Source: Bretschneidera sinensis
Taxonomy: Eukaryota > Streptophyta > Magnoliopsida > Brassicales > Akaniaceae
DNA length: 64,000 bases
NCBI GenBank assembly: GCA_023935145.1
Contig: CM043698.1
Location: 71,820,501-71,884,500, forward strand
Direction of reading: 5' to 3'
The notes under the pieces were generated by a model. The model saw only the letters and a program-made list of their open reading frames with translations, had not been told where the DNA came from and ran no database searches. Made by a program: the position numbers and the translations under genes. Shown here one piece after another: positions 1-10,876 of the stretch; position 1 is the first letter of the stretch, and each line of letters starts with the position of its first letter.

Positions 1-1309
1 TTATTTGTGAATATCCTCAATTCAGCACCCAAAAATGGAGAATTAAAATGAACTTAGTGATACGACTTCTAGAATTAGCAAGCCAATGATATGAAAAATA
101 AACTTCTCTAGTTAATACCAAACACTTCATAGAATCATTCACAAACACTCCTGTCTTTTTTTTGGGTCGATATGATTCACTTTCAACATTGCATACTATC
201 CAAATACAACTGGTCTAAGGAGCTGAGGCATTTTATTTATTTATTTATTCATTTTGATTCATAGTACCTTCTGTTTAGAGGGGCACAAAACCTTCCAAGT
301 AGAAGCAGTTTAGAGACTTCAAATAAACTACTATAAAAGTTTAACTTTCTGCAACACGCAATGAAGACTTGACGATTGTCATTAGGCTGTTTTGCTGTAT
401 TTTCACTTTAGAAGAAGACTTATTGTGTCTCTAGCAAATTAACTTTATGGACAGAATATTTTCTTTTACTTTATTGACCGAAGAGATAAATTTTATGGAA
501 TAAGCAATCATTTCATATTCTCCTCACTACAGTAATCAGGAGAAAAGAGGTTTCAAAATCTAGAGATGAGTGATATTTTCTTTTTCTATCATGTTTAAAT
601 TTGTTGGTGTCTGTTTTCACGAGAGGAGGATTAGGAGCAGTCTTATTTACGGATGTTTGATTATTGTACTTAAGAAAATTTTGAAATGTTATATTGTAGA
701 TCTTGGATCTTTTGATTTTTGTGTCGAGATGCTTTTGCTACATATAGGGAGTTCTTAAGTTTTACACCAATTGCAAGTAATGGACATTGACAAATTTCTT
801 GGATATTTTGCCTTGGTGCTGCTTGTAACTGTGTTTTCACATAATAAAATATTTTTTTGGTTGTTTAAAAAAAAATCTATCATAAGACTTACTTATCTAA
901 AATTCATTTTAAAATTACAGCAAATGTTAACAGCAAATCCCATTAAAGAATAATTTTGATGAGACAAAGTACACCAATAAAAATTAAACAGGGGGTCCTT
1001 TGGTCATAGCCCTTTCCTAGGTTTTCCTCGAACTCTTCTTCCTCTTCCTACCACTAACACATAATGATTATAAACTCAATATATGACAGAAACATATATG
1101 AATTTTGTTGGAGCACCACTTGGTGAGTTGGTGGAGCTGCCACCTTGGACTTGGTGGAGACTATGTGAAGCAATAAGCTTTCACCTCACCTAACTTCACT
1201 TGCTAGTTGTGATTTTAATTCATAGGTTGATGATGACCTAGGTTCTGGAGTTTGTGTTATTTTCCTAATTGGGTGATTATTATTGCTTGAAATCCCATTT
1301 TCATGTGAT
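1..1309. other. Unassigned AT-rich DNA without a recognisable gene
   Basis: Both strands hold only short open frames (60-62 codons at most), with no recognisable domain and AT-driven composition. Runs such as TTTATTTATTTATT near 233-250 are low complexity. Around 1110-1170 there is a G/T-rich stretch with short inverted matches (CCACC against GGTGG) just ahead of the dyad array. The left end of the CACTA element must lie here or further left, but I found no convincing CACTA-type terminal inverted repeat. Confidence 0.6.
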
Positions 1310-1503
1310 GGGGACTGCTGCACAACAACACTAGTGAGGGGCTACTGCACAACAACACTTATGAGGAGCTGCTGCACAGCAACACCATGAGAGAGTTGCT
1401 ACACAGCATCACCTGTGAATGGGCTGCTGCACAGCAGCACCTATGAATGGGTTGCTGCACAACAACAATTGTGGGGGGGCTGCTGCATAGTAGCACTTGT
1501 GAT
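1310..1503 (+). repeat. Array of about seven 26-29-bp dyad units upstream of CACTA transposase
   Basis: Seven degenerate head-to-tail copies of a unit built on GGGCTGCTGCACAACAACAC followed by TTGTGA or TATGA. The best copy (around 1421-1440) contains GCTGCTG-CA-CAGCAGC, a two-armed dyad; other copies are imperfect dyads. CACTA elements are known to carry subterminal repeats that bind the element-encoded TNPA-like protein, so this array, about 140 bp before the transposase start, is plausibly that kind of site. Its distance from the element end is unknown. It could also be an unrelated minisatellite. Confidence 0.6.
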
Positions 1504-1644
1504 TATCAATTTGTTGTTATCAATTTCAGTTCATCAACTTAGCAATCAAATCTAAGTTTGTGATTATGCCGTCTTTTACCTAAAATAGTTCAATTCTGAC
1601 TTTCTTAATATTGTTTTAGGAAAGTCTATTGGCGATATCTTAAA

Positions 1645-3273
1645 ATGGATAAAAGTTGGATAGATAAACCGAGGTCGAGTAAAGCTTATATGGATGGTGT
1701 TGCAAACTTCATTATATTTGCATTTCAGAAAGCTTGTGGTAGTGGTAGTATTGTTTGTCCATGTAGGAGATGTGGTAATTGTTCTTCATTCGAACTAGAA
1801 GTTGTTCAGGAGCATATATTGTATAATGGGTTTAGTCCAGGTTATATCGAGTGGGTTTCTGATGGGGATAAATTTTCTCGTATAGACCATGCTCCCTTTA
1901 GTTTAGAACCCACTCGTGTTCCAATTGGCTTCGTGGGACAAGATGACGTGTTGGGTTTGCTCCGAAGTGCCTTCGAGGTTACTTGTGAAAGCCAAAACAA
2001 CGAACCATTAAGTGAAGGAATCGAAGTGGGATCTTCAAATGAGCATGGTGAAGAGCAACATGCCTATAGTGTGTTTTAGATCAATAATTATGGTGAGCTT
2101 TTACAAGTCGAACATCCAGTTCATTCTGCTATTGATGAGATGACTCAGTATTGCAATTTGATGAAAGATTATGATCATGAACTTTATTTGAGTTGTCAGA
2201 ATTTCACAAAGTTAACTTTTATATTATACTTGCTACACATCAAATGTTTGAATGGGTGGTCTGGTAAATCTCTTACTATGTTGCTTGAGTTTATCAACAT
2301 GGCATTTTCGATGTGTACTCCAATGCCATTAAATTATTATGAAGCCATGAAGATTATCAAAGGATTGGGTCTTGGCTATGAGAAGATTCATGTTTGTCCT
2401 AATGACTGCACATTGTATTGGGGTGAGCATGTGAATGATGAATTTTGTCATGCGTGTGGTGTGCCACGGTAGGGTAAAAACAATGCTGATGATAAGGATC
2501 CATTGAATGAGAGGGATGCTCCATCTAAAAAGAAAAAGCCAGCTAAGGTATTAGGTTATTCTCCTCTAATACTAATATTGAAGAGGATATATATGTCATC
2601 TAAAACGGCTTTATTGATGAGATGGCATGATAAAGATCAGACAAAGGATGGGAATTTAAGACCCCCGACGGATAGATTAGTTTGGAATAAATTTGATACT
2701 TTGTATCCCGATTTTGTAGCTGATTCTTGTTGTGTTAGGCTTGGCCCAACTAGTGATGGGTATAATCCCTTTCGATCAATGAGTTCTACTTATAGCACAT
2801 GACCCATTCTTTTGGTCCTATACAACTTGCCACCGTGGCTTTGCATGAAGCAAACATCGTTCATCCTTTCAATGGTGATTCATAGTGAGAAAAGCCCCAG
2901 TAATGATATTGATATCTTTTTGCAACCTCTAATGGAAGAGTTGAAACAATTATGGGATGGTGTTGATGCGTCCACCAATCAAAGCTTTAAGCTGCACGCT
3001 TCTCTTCTTTGGACCATTAATGATTTTCCAGCATATGCAAGCTTATCTAATTGGAGCACCAAGGGGTGTGTTGCTTATCCATGTTGTGGGGACTTTATGC
3101 ATTCTATATGGTTAAAGCATGGGGGAAAGTTTTGCTTTATTTGCTATCGTCGATGGTTAGAAGAAAACCATGAGTTTCATTTTCAAAGATCAGTTCGATA
3201 GGACCATAGAGTTGGGATCTGCTCTTGTTCCACCGTATGGACAAGATGTTTTAAGACAACTAGAGGGTGGAAA
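1645..3273 (+). pseudogene. CACTA TNP2-like transposase, N-terminal and core part (broken)
   Basis: Translated segments match the plant TNP2 transposase family in order. An N-terminal transposase-associated domain starts MDKSWIDKPRSS and carries a Cys cluster (CPCRRCGNC). It is followed by a segment ending GLGYEKIHVCPNDC with CHACG, then RLGPTSDGYNPF, then YNLPPWLCMKQ and LLWTINDFPAY, which are hallmarks of the Transposase_21 domain. The ATG at 1645 fits the usual family start, and the T-rich ATTGTTTTAG just before it resembles a 3' splice site. The frame is broken by TAG near 2077, further stops and shifts up to 2500, TGA near 2801 (a W position in STWP) and a frameshift near 3200. The family normally has several hundred more residues; here the coding sequence is cut by element A. 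Transposase activity is lost in this copy. Confidence 0.88.
3269..3273 (+). repeat. Left target-site duplication of element A (GGAAA)
   Basis: GGAAA immediately precedes the LTR start TGATAGGTGC and is found again directly after the LTR end CACAACA at 36887-36891. The 5-bp length is usual for Ty3/gypsy integration. The flanking CACTA reading frame runs through the duplicated bases. Confidence 0.92.
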
Positions 3274-4585
3274 TGATAGGTGCTTAAATATTCATATTTA
3301 AGCCCCTTTATTTACATTTGTTAAGTCCTTAGTTATGTTAATTTAGTCTGTTTTACTTCATTTCTGTTTCACATGTTTTTTTTATAGGGTTTTGGAGAAA
3401 AAGAAGCATTTTTGGCACCTAAAGGAAGAAATTTGGAAATCCTGGAGCAGCTGCTGGCTAAAGTACGATTGAGCACACTATTGGGTGCGATCGAGCGCAT
3501 CAGCACGCGTGTGCACATAAAGAAGGATCGAGCGCACAACGAATGCAATCGAGCGCATATGTACGGGCGTGAATAATAAACAATAGAACCAGTTTTGGAA
3601 ATAAAGGAGGTTTTACATTTTAGGAAGTTTAGGGTTTCCATAGTCTTCTAGGGTTATTCAAACCCTATAAATACACCTGTAAACACACACAAAAGACATC
3701 CCTTCTTTTATCTTTTGCTCAGCTCGGAGTTGTAAGCTTTGGAGAGGGTTGACAACCCGTCTCCACAGTATTCTTTGGGTTTTATATTTTATGTTTAGTT
3801 TATGTTATGATGCTTATCTTAGATAACATGTGTAACTAACTCTTTATAGGGCTCGATTGAAGCCCTAGTTATGCTTTCCCATATATACATTCATTGATTA
3901 TCTTTGCAATAGCCTTGATTATGATGCTTAACTTGATTAATGCCTGTGTTTATTTAAATTCTTCATATGTGTATATCTGATCAATATGTGCATGTGGTAT
4001 GGATTAGTTAGTTAGACCAATTTGGATGACCAAGTCTTGGCTCTGAAAATAGTAACAAAAGAAATCCACACTGGATTCTTGAGTTAATCAACATGGGAAA
4101 CCGGGAATAGATACCATGCCCTAGGTCTCATGTGGTTGTCGATTTCCATAAATCTTATGCTTTCTTATGGGATAACTCAGTAGATACCATGCTGAATTCT
4201 TTAGGAAAGAAAAGAGTTAGAGTAAATACCATGCCTAACTCGGTGCTTAGGGAAATCAATAGCTTAAGGAGTAGATACTATGCCCTTAGGTTGGCAACCT
4301 TTAGGTATTCATGATAAGGCTAGTGTATTGACATATTACTCATTGGGAAAGTATAATTAGAGGTGGATATTAAAGTCCTATGTCCTTATTATTATTATTA
4401 AAATCACACTCAACTGTTAATTCTGTCTTTTTTTTAATTGAGAAACTGATTCTAAAATCGAAATTCACCAATCCCTGTGGAAATGATCTCGCACTTGCAC
4501 ACTATGCTACTATTGACCTTGTGCACTTGCAAGTAAAACTGTACGGTTATTTACTTATTTATTTAGGTAGATAATCGTCACAACA
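3274..4585 (+). repeat. Element A 5' LTR
   Basis: Runs from TGATAGGTGC to GTCACAACA, 1312 bp, immediately before the primer binding site. It contains a dyad array, a TATA box, then a long R/U5 part with a degenerate repeated phrase (GTAGATACCATGCC and relatives, near 4108, 4191, 4225 and 4271). The 3' LTR copy (17481-18373 plus 36512-36886) matches it closely, with scattered substitutions. Confidence 0.93.
3467..3673 (+). promoter_or_regulatory. Element A LTR dyad array and TATA box
   Basis: Two pairs of GATCGAGCGCA-type sites lie at 3467-3510 and 3526-3558, members of a pair being 21-22 bp apart. A TATA box (TATAAATA) follows at 3666-3673, about 110 bp after the last site. The position relative to TATA suggests U3 promoter elements. 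Promoter function is inferred from layout and was not tested. Confidence 0.65.
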
Positions 4586-4591
4586 AGTTTT

Positions 4592-4610
4592 TGGCACCGT
4601 TGTCGGGGAT
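4592..4610 (+). other. Element A primer binding site (tRNA-Asp, decayed)
   Basis: TGGCACCGTTGTCGGGGAT lies six bases after the LTR end. It equals the reverse complement of the plant tRNA-Asp 3' end (TGGCGCCGTTGCCGGGGAT) apart from one G-to-A and one C-to-T change, both decay-type transitions at CpG or CHG positions. Confidence 0.88.
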
Positions 4611-4750
4611 TGCACTAAATTTCCTTTTAGAATTACTTTCGTTTCGTTTAATCATCATTATTTTTATTTTACTTTAATTTTTCTAAAAATTTTAAGTTTC
4701 TGTTTATCATCTTTATTTTTATCAAACCCTAATCGATTTACTTTCTGTTT

Positions 4751-4817
4751 CAGGGCATCAACAGAACTTTCTGTGATACTTGCGATCGAGTGCACCCTCT
4801 TGTGCGATCGTGCGCAA
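4751..4817 (+). promoter_or_regulatory. Element A gag leader: 3' splice-like site and dyad pair
   Basis: A T-rich tract ends in CTGTTTCAG at 4753, a good plant 3' splice-site match. About 30 bp later two dyads (GATCGAGTGCA and GATCGTGCGCA) occur 22 bp apart. The same order, splice-like site then dyads then gag, is seen in C and D. Splicing of the leader is an inference; no matching donor could be fixed with confidence. Confidence 0.5.
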
Positions 4818-5008
4818 TTAAGGCAGAGAGTTACCCGAGCAGTAAAGTTGAACTACTGCACTGAAGCTGGTTTACCTGATTTACGCATGGACTTTGATCC
4901 CGACATCCAACATTCTTTCCCCTCGATCCCGAGCTTGAGTGGACCATCCGATAAAGGCTTAGAAACAACTTCAAGGAGAACGAAGAAGAATTCGAGAACG
5001 AAGCATCA

Positions 5009-5575
5009 ATGGCGGAACAGCTCAAAAACCAGCAACCACCTGCACGAGTACCGATGAAGCAATCCTTCATCCCACGGAACCTTGATCAGCCATCATATAT
5101 TGCATATCAACCTGAAGCAGAAGGCAACTACTACATATCTATACAAATATTGAGTGCATTGACTCACTTTAGGGGTACACCTAATGAGGATCCCCACTTG
5201 CACCTTCGAGAGTTCTTCGATCTTTGCAAGTTCCAGCACATCCGAGGCCTAAACCAAGAAGGAATAAGGTTAATTCTGTTCCTTTTTTCCTTAAAAAATA
5301 ATGCTAAACTGTTGTACAATTCTTTACCTGCAGTTTCTATCCACACTTGGGAGGAGTTGGCTAGCAAAGTCCTAAGGAAGTTTTTCCCAGCCCAAAAGAC
5401 GAGGCAAATGCGGAAGGAGATTCAGTCCTTCCAACAAAAGGATGGGGACCTCTTCTTTGAAGCATGGGGACACTTCAACGAGCTGCTACTCAAATGTCCA
5501 CATCACAACCTACCTCAAGATGAACTGGTACAAGCTTTTTATGAAGGTTTGAGTGATAGTAACAAAAGTATTATT
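5009..5575 (+). pseudogene. Element A gag, N-terminal part (split by LINE1)
   Basis: Structural Gag polyprotein of a Ty3/gypsy element. Conserved retrotransposon-Gag segments are visible: LTHFRGTPNEDPHLHLREF, then LFSLKNNAKLLYNSL, then WEELASKVLRKFFP, then EAWGHFNELLLKCPHH and LVQAFYEGLSDSNKSI. Counterparts in C and D read the same way. The ATG at 5009 opens this frame; comparison with D suggests the ancestral Gag began earlier, near 4887, in a frame now shifted. The reading frame is cut after the SNKSI codons by the LINE1 insertion, and resumes on the far side at 10877. Confidence 0.9.
5558..5575 (+). repeat. 18-bp target-site duplication flanking LINE1 (left copy)
   Basis: AGTAACAAAAGTATTATT is present here and again at 10877-10894, flanking LINE1 exactly. 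Both copies are part of element A gag, so the duplicate is the product of target-primed insertion. Confidence 0.93.
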
Positions 5576-5689
5576 ATTTTTTTTGATCTGTAAATAAAGC
5601 TTGTATTAATCAAAATGTACAAAAATATCACTGGGCATACCCAGGGGATTTACAATGAGAGCAATAACTGAAACAAAACAAAAATATGC

Positions 5690-8600
5690 TTACAAAAGAA
5701 GCCTAATCTCAAGACAACAAGCATATACAATTCTATAAATTACAATTTGAATCTTCTTGGCTAGGCTGGTAGGTTGAATAGGAGTTTGCTCAAATAATTT
5801 AGCATTTCTAGCCATCCATATATTGTACACTGTGCAAGCTAGGGCTATCCTTTTTGCTATTGCTGGGGGGCCAGATCCTCTTACCTTTTGGGTCCACTTA
5901 ATTGCACTTTCTATTGTAGTCATTTGTCTTCTGCAACCAAGCCAATCTTTGATGGAGTCCCAAGTTTCCTTACTAATTCTGCATGAGAAGAAAAGGTGCT
6001 CCCTAGATTCATCTTGCTCTTTACATAGAGGGCAGAGCTTGTCATCTCCTTCCAGCTAGAGTCATCCTTTGTGAGGAGCCTGTTTTGAATGGCCAGCCAA
6101 AGAATAAATGAGTGCTTTCAGTCTGATTGAATTGTAAGCCTTCTTTATGCACAGATCATCTTGTACCCTCCATTCCATTAATCTATCCCTGGCCTGCTGA
6201 GAAGATGATGATTGGCTAGTTAAGTTATTTTTGATTTCTAGAATTTTCTTCCATAGAGGGGAGTCATCCTTTCTTGTCATGATCTCTCAGATAGATCTAT
6301 TCATCAGATAGTAGTGCTGAACCCACTGAATCCATAGGGAATATTTCTTAATGTGGATGTTCCAAAGGACCCTGGTAAGGAGAGCCTTGTTCCATGCTTT
6401 TAAGTCAACCAGGCTTAACCCTCCTTTAGTTTTTGGTTTGCATAAATCAGCCCAGGCTACAAGAGCCTTCCTCATACCATAACTCTTACCATTCCATAGA
6501 AATGTTCTGCACATCCTAATAATTTTCTCCAGGATGTTACCAGGGATAAGGAAGATGGTAAGCCAAAAACACTCCACCTCTTGAAGCACTGATTTGATCA
6601 GTTCTGTTCTGCTAGCATAGGACAAAGAGGAGCCAGCCCAGACATTTATGTACCCAGATATTTTGTCAATGAGGGGGGAGTAGTGAGTAGCATTTAATCT
6701 ACTTGAAGCAAGTGGAACCCCCAAGTATTTGAAAGGGAGGCTACCATCCTCCATTCCAGTGATCCTTCAAATTTCCATTAACTCAGTAGCTTGGACTCCA
6801 GCATGAAAGATATTTGATTTGGCCAAGCTTGCTTGTAGCCCTGAGAACTCACTAAATTGGTTAACACACTTTATTAGCTGCCCCACTGATCTAACATCCC
6901 CTCTAGCAAAGAGAATGAGGTCATCTGCAAAAGTCAAGTGGGTAATCTTGAGTTTATCACACTTGGGATGATATCTGAATCCATCCTCTTCATTCAATCT
7001 CCCAAGAAGTCTGGACAAGTACTCCACAATCAAGAAAAACAAATATGGGGAGAGGGGGTCCCCTTGTCTGAGGCCCCTTTTGACAACAAAGAAACCATGC
7101 AGACTCCTATTAATGGATAGAGAGAAGGCTGTTGTAGTTACATATTCCATAATCCATTTTCTGAATTTTTCAGGAAAGCCTAGACCCTCTATTAAACTGT
7201 TCAGGAATTCCCATTCTACAGTGTCATAAGCTTTTCTAAGGTCTATCTTGATTATACACCTTAGAGAGATTCTTTTCCTGCAATACTTTCTGAGCAATTC
7301 CTGGACCAAGTAGATATTTTCAGCCATGCTTCTAGATTTAATGAAAGCTGCCTGAGCAAGATTGATAATGTGGTTCAAGCAGGGAGCTAATCTAGAGGCA
7401 ATGATCTTATAGATCACATTGCAACAGGCTATGGGTCTAAAATCCTCCACTTTGGAAGCTTGTTTACATGTTGGGATCAAAGCTAGGGAGGTATGGTTTA
7501 ACCGTTTAAGTAATCTCCCATTCTGGAAAAATTCCTGCACAGCCTCAATGATATCTTGGTTGATTACATCCCATGCTTTCTTAAAAAATCTGGAAGAATA
7601 GCCATCAAGACCAGGGGACTTATCCTCCCCTATACTCCAAAGGGCTTCCTTGATCTGCTCCCCTATGACATCCTTAATCAGCATATCAGCTTGGCTCTCT
7701 TAGATTATAGGACCTTCTCTAATGACTTCCAGATCAAGGGGCCTACAACTGGAAGAAGATCCCAAAAGGTCCTTATAGAACTTTAAGAACTCCTCAACCA
7801 CTTCAGCTTCAGAGGTAGTCTGAGACCTATTTGAATAGACCATAGCAGCTATATGGTTTTTACCACTCTTCCTTTTTAGCAGGGCATGGAAAAATTTTGA
7901 ACCCTTATCACTGTTAAGAAGGTATCTGCATTTGGCCTGCTAGGAAAGGAAGCTCTTCCCAGCCTCAGCTAGTTGAAAGACCTTCAGCTTTTGATCAGCC
8001 ACCATTGTTTGGAGCTCAGAATCAGAAAGATTATCATGGAGCTCTCTTTGGAGACTAGACAACTTTTGTGAAGCCTCCAGAGCTCTCTCTGAAATATGGC
8101 TGAAATGTTTCTCATTGAGTAGTTTAAGGTGGGCTTTGAGAGCTCTCAAGTTTCTACACAATTTGAAAAGTTTAAAGCCACCCAAGGTACTGCCCCAGTG
8201 TGATTTAACAGTGTCAAGAAACTTATCATGGTCAGTCCACATGTTGAAAAACTTAAAGGATCTTCTGCCCGCTCTCACTTCATCCAGCAAGTTAACAAAG
8301 CATGGGGAATGATCAGAAAGGCATCCAGCAGGAAGCAATGTGGCCTGTGCTCTGAGCCCCTTATGGTACCAAACATTATTCACCATCACTCTGTCCAGTT
8401 TACACCAAATTTTGTTGTTTGACCAAGTGAACAGGCAACTAGTAGCACTTACATCTGTTAGACCAGTTTCTCTACAACAAAAAGAAGGGTCCCTTATCTC
8501 ATAGTCTGTTACAGGCAGCCCATTTGCTTTCTCATTAGCAGCAAAAACATTGTTAAAATCCCCTAGAACAAGTCAAGGGGCTGGGTTATCATAGCTGAAA

Positions 8601-8977
8601 CAACACAAATTATCCCACATAGGTCTTCTAGCAACAATAGTATTAAAACCGTATACAAAGCTGACTATAAATTTACAAGAGGATATTAAGCATAAAACAT
8701 TACAATGAATGACTTGGGGGCATGCTTCAATTATAGACATACTAACCTTAGAAGGGTCCCATATCACCAAAATCCTACCAGCATGGTGAGCTAAAAAATT
8801 ATTAATCTGTCTCCAAAAGATAAATTTGTTGCCCATAATTCTGAGCAGTTTATCTTCATCAAGCTTGGACTCCAATATTCCCATCACATCAATCCTGTTA
8901 CTTTTCATGAGGTACAACACCCCATTGTGCTTCAGGGGTTTGTGAAAACCCTTGATGTTCCAGCATGCTACAATCAT
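5690..8977 (-). pseudogene. LINE1 ORF2: endonuclease-reverse transcriptase (broken)
   Basis: Starts MIVACWNIKGF at 8977. The endonuclease (EEP fold) shows ACWNIKG, LESKLDE, LVLGDFNN and LSDHSP, keeping the catalytic N, E, D and SDH residues. The RT shows DKSPGLDGYSSRFFKKAW, AFIKSRSMAENI, KIDLRKAYDTVEWEF, GLRQGDPLSPYLF and FADDLILFAR with the catalytic DD intact. A zf-RVT motif (CPLCKEQDESREHLFFSC) lies near the C-terminus, which ends LRLLL. Stops sit at about 8573, 7940, 7700, 6764, 6284 and 6050; several are W or Q codons in LINE2. About 54 nt are missing near 6160, with compensating shifts. Otherwise one frame runs throughout. The start overlaps the ORF1 stop as ATGA. Confidence 0.92.
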
Positions 8978-10760
8978 TGAGGGTTCTGGGAGGATTTCCC
9001 TCCCTTCCCAACTGTTTGAGGATCTTTGAAGTATGATTTTCCTTTTTCCCTCTTTGCTGTAGGGATACTGCTCCCCTGCACTCCTGTCTCCTTAGGCTGC
9101 TCACAAGTATTAAGAGGATTAGAGGGATGGATGGACTTTAATCCAGATACCAACTGGAGTGGGCCAGTATGCCCCTGGTCTCCCTCCACCCTTGTTTTTA
9201 TGGTGTTAGGATCCTCCCCTTTTGGAGTATTCACTTCTTGGACTGCACCTCTAGGACCTTGAGATGTCATTCCTTTTACTGGAGGATTTGAACAAGGGCT
9301 AACCCCCACTGTCTCAGCCTCTTGGGTGTTCCCCCTTTTGTCAATGTCAAGTGAATCTTTAGTCCCTTCTTGCCTTGCATTTTCTGTCCCCTTACCATTC
9401 TTCTTTCTCTCTTTATCTGGTTTTACATTGAGGCTGCAAGAGTGGAGGTCATAGCCAAGGACCTTACACTTGGGGCAGTATCTAGGGAGGTTTTCATAAG
9501 ATATCTTTTGCTAAAAAGTGTTCCCATTGGGGAAACTTATAGGCACTGAAAACTTAATTTTATTTGCTACATCAATCTGCACAAGCAGCCTAGCATATGA
9601 CATTCTTTCTTTATTTTTTGTAAACTGATCAGCATAGAGAGGCTTACCAAGTTGGGAGCCTATCTTACTTAGGCAATTTGCAGTCCACAACTCTAGGGGT
9701 AGACCCTTCAACTGAATCCAAATAGGGATAGTGTTTATTTCTTCATTGCCAAATTGGAAAAATTTAAGCATGGATTTCAATAGCAAAGGTCTACCATATA
9801 CTTGATAGGGTCCTTCTTGCAAAACATTCATACTAGCCTCAGCATTCCCAAATTTGAATACAATCCAGCCACTATCATGAAATTGAGTAAGGACTTTTAC
9901 CTTCCAAGAGTCTGTGAGCATCTTCAGGGCAGCCCTCCCTGGGAACCTGCCAGCAAAGTATCCTACCAAGCAGAAAGGGTAGTCTCCAAACACTTCCTCA
10001 ATGTCTTCCTCTGTAAAACAAACTGTGTCTCCCTCACTTTCAATGGTAGAGAGTTGTAAGACCTTACTTTGCTTCCTATTGTCAGCAAATAAGCTTACCC
10101 GAGGAGGTTTCTTGCTTTCCTCCTGGGGAGTTTTTCCATTGTTGGCATAGCCTTTAGCCCTTATTTTTTCTTGAGCACCAGGTGAAGCTTCTAGCCCATA
10201 GAGAGCCTCATTGGAACTGGAACCAGTAGGGGGATCTCCTTCCTTCAAGGGAGAGTGAGGCCTGGTCCCATTCCTTGCCTTTTTCTTTCCTTGCCTTGCT
10301 TCTACTGGTCTTCCGTGAACAGTAGCTTGGCAGCTGGAATCTTCTTCCTCACTGGAAGAATATGATCCAACCTGGTCTGAATCCTCATCACTCTCTTCAG
10401 AGGAGCTTAGGTTCTCATCCTTAAGGCCTGAGAATCTTCCTGCATTGCCTTCATTGCCTTAGCTTAATTTTGGTTACTGTTCACCACTGATACTTTGTGA
10501 GAGCTTTCTTCATTGCCCGAGGCAGAGCCTTCCAACTCAGGCCTTAGAGACTTTAACTTCTCCTCTTCCAAGGAGTAGGAAGAGCTTTCTGACTCTTTGT
10601 TTGATCCTCTAGACCCATTCTTGCTGGAGTCTACTGGAATTTCTTCACGCGAATTCGGTACTATAACAACTTTGTTTTTAAAATGGTTTTGTACAAATTC
10701 TAAGTCTTTCTTCTCTTGGACTGAGAGGGGAAGCTTCCTACTGGATTTCTTCTTTCCCAT
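8974..10760 (-). pseudogene. LINE1 ORF1: DUF4283 nucleic-acid-binding protein (broken)
   Basis: Begins MGKKKSSRKLPLS, basic then Ser/Glu-rich. The DUF4283 core follows (FCLVGYFAGRFPGRAALK, then WIVFKFGNAEASMNVLQEG, then PIWIQLKGLPLELW), then a CCHC-type knuckle near 9445-9490 in which the expected His reads Tyr (CPKCKVLGYDLHSC), and a Pro/Gly/Ser-rich tail. A frameshift lies between 10464 and 10248 and a TAG at about 9511. In plant L1 elements ORF1 forms the RNP with the element RNA; the mutated knuckle and the shift should abolish that here. The terminal TGA overlaps the ORF2 ATG. Confidence 0.85.
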
Positions 10761-10876
10761 ACTATGGATAGCAGTGATTATGGCACAGAGAACAGGGAAG
10801 GGGGAGAAGAGAAGAACGAGAAAACCATGGACAAGTTACTGTAGCAGTTGAGAGCTTCTCTCTCTAACTTGCCCGT

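Larger units (their letters stand above)
5576..10876 (-). mobile_element. LINE1: full-length L1-type non-LTR retrotransposon inserted in element A gag
   Basis: A 5.3-kb element on the minus strand, flanked by a perfect 18-bp duplication. It has a short 5' UTR of about 116 nt, ORF1 (DUF4283-type with a zinc knuckle), ORF2 (endonuclease, RT, zf-RVT), a 3' UTR and a short A tail (T run on the plus strand near 5578-5584). It lies opposite in orientation to all LTR elements here. Both ORFs are broken by stops and a few shifts, but domain order is complete, so this was a full-length insertion that decayed in place. Confidence 0.93.

Noticed and set aside
520..560. CACTACAG near 525 as a CACTA terminal inverted repeat
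   Set aside because: Only a five- to six-base match, no matching right end in the window and no target duplication testable.
570..953. Two open frames of about 60 codons in the left flank as small genes
   Set aside because: Composition is AT-driven, no domain, no promoter or codon bias; expected by chance.
1310..1503. CRISPR-like array
   Set aside because: Units are contiguous without unique spacers and the DNA is eukaryotic; it is a minisatellite-type dyad array.
5009..5367. Minus-strand open frames overlapping gag and protease regions
   Set aside because: They are shadows of the plus-strand Gag/Pol frames, which have clear family motifs.
6938..7601. Plus-strand open frames inside LINE1
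   Set aside because: They are antisense shadows of the RT coding strand (FADD box and neighbours read on the minus strand).
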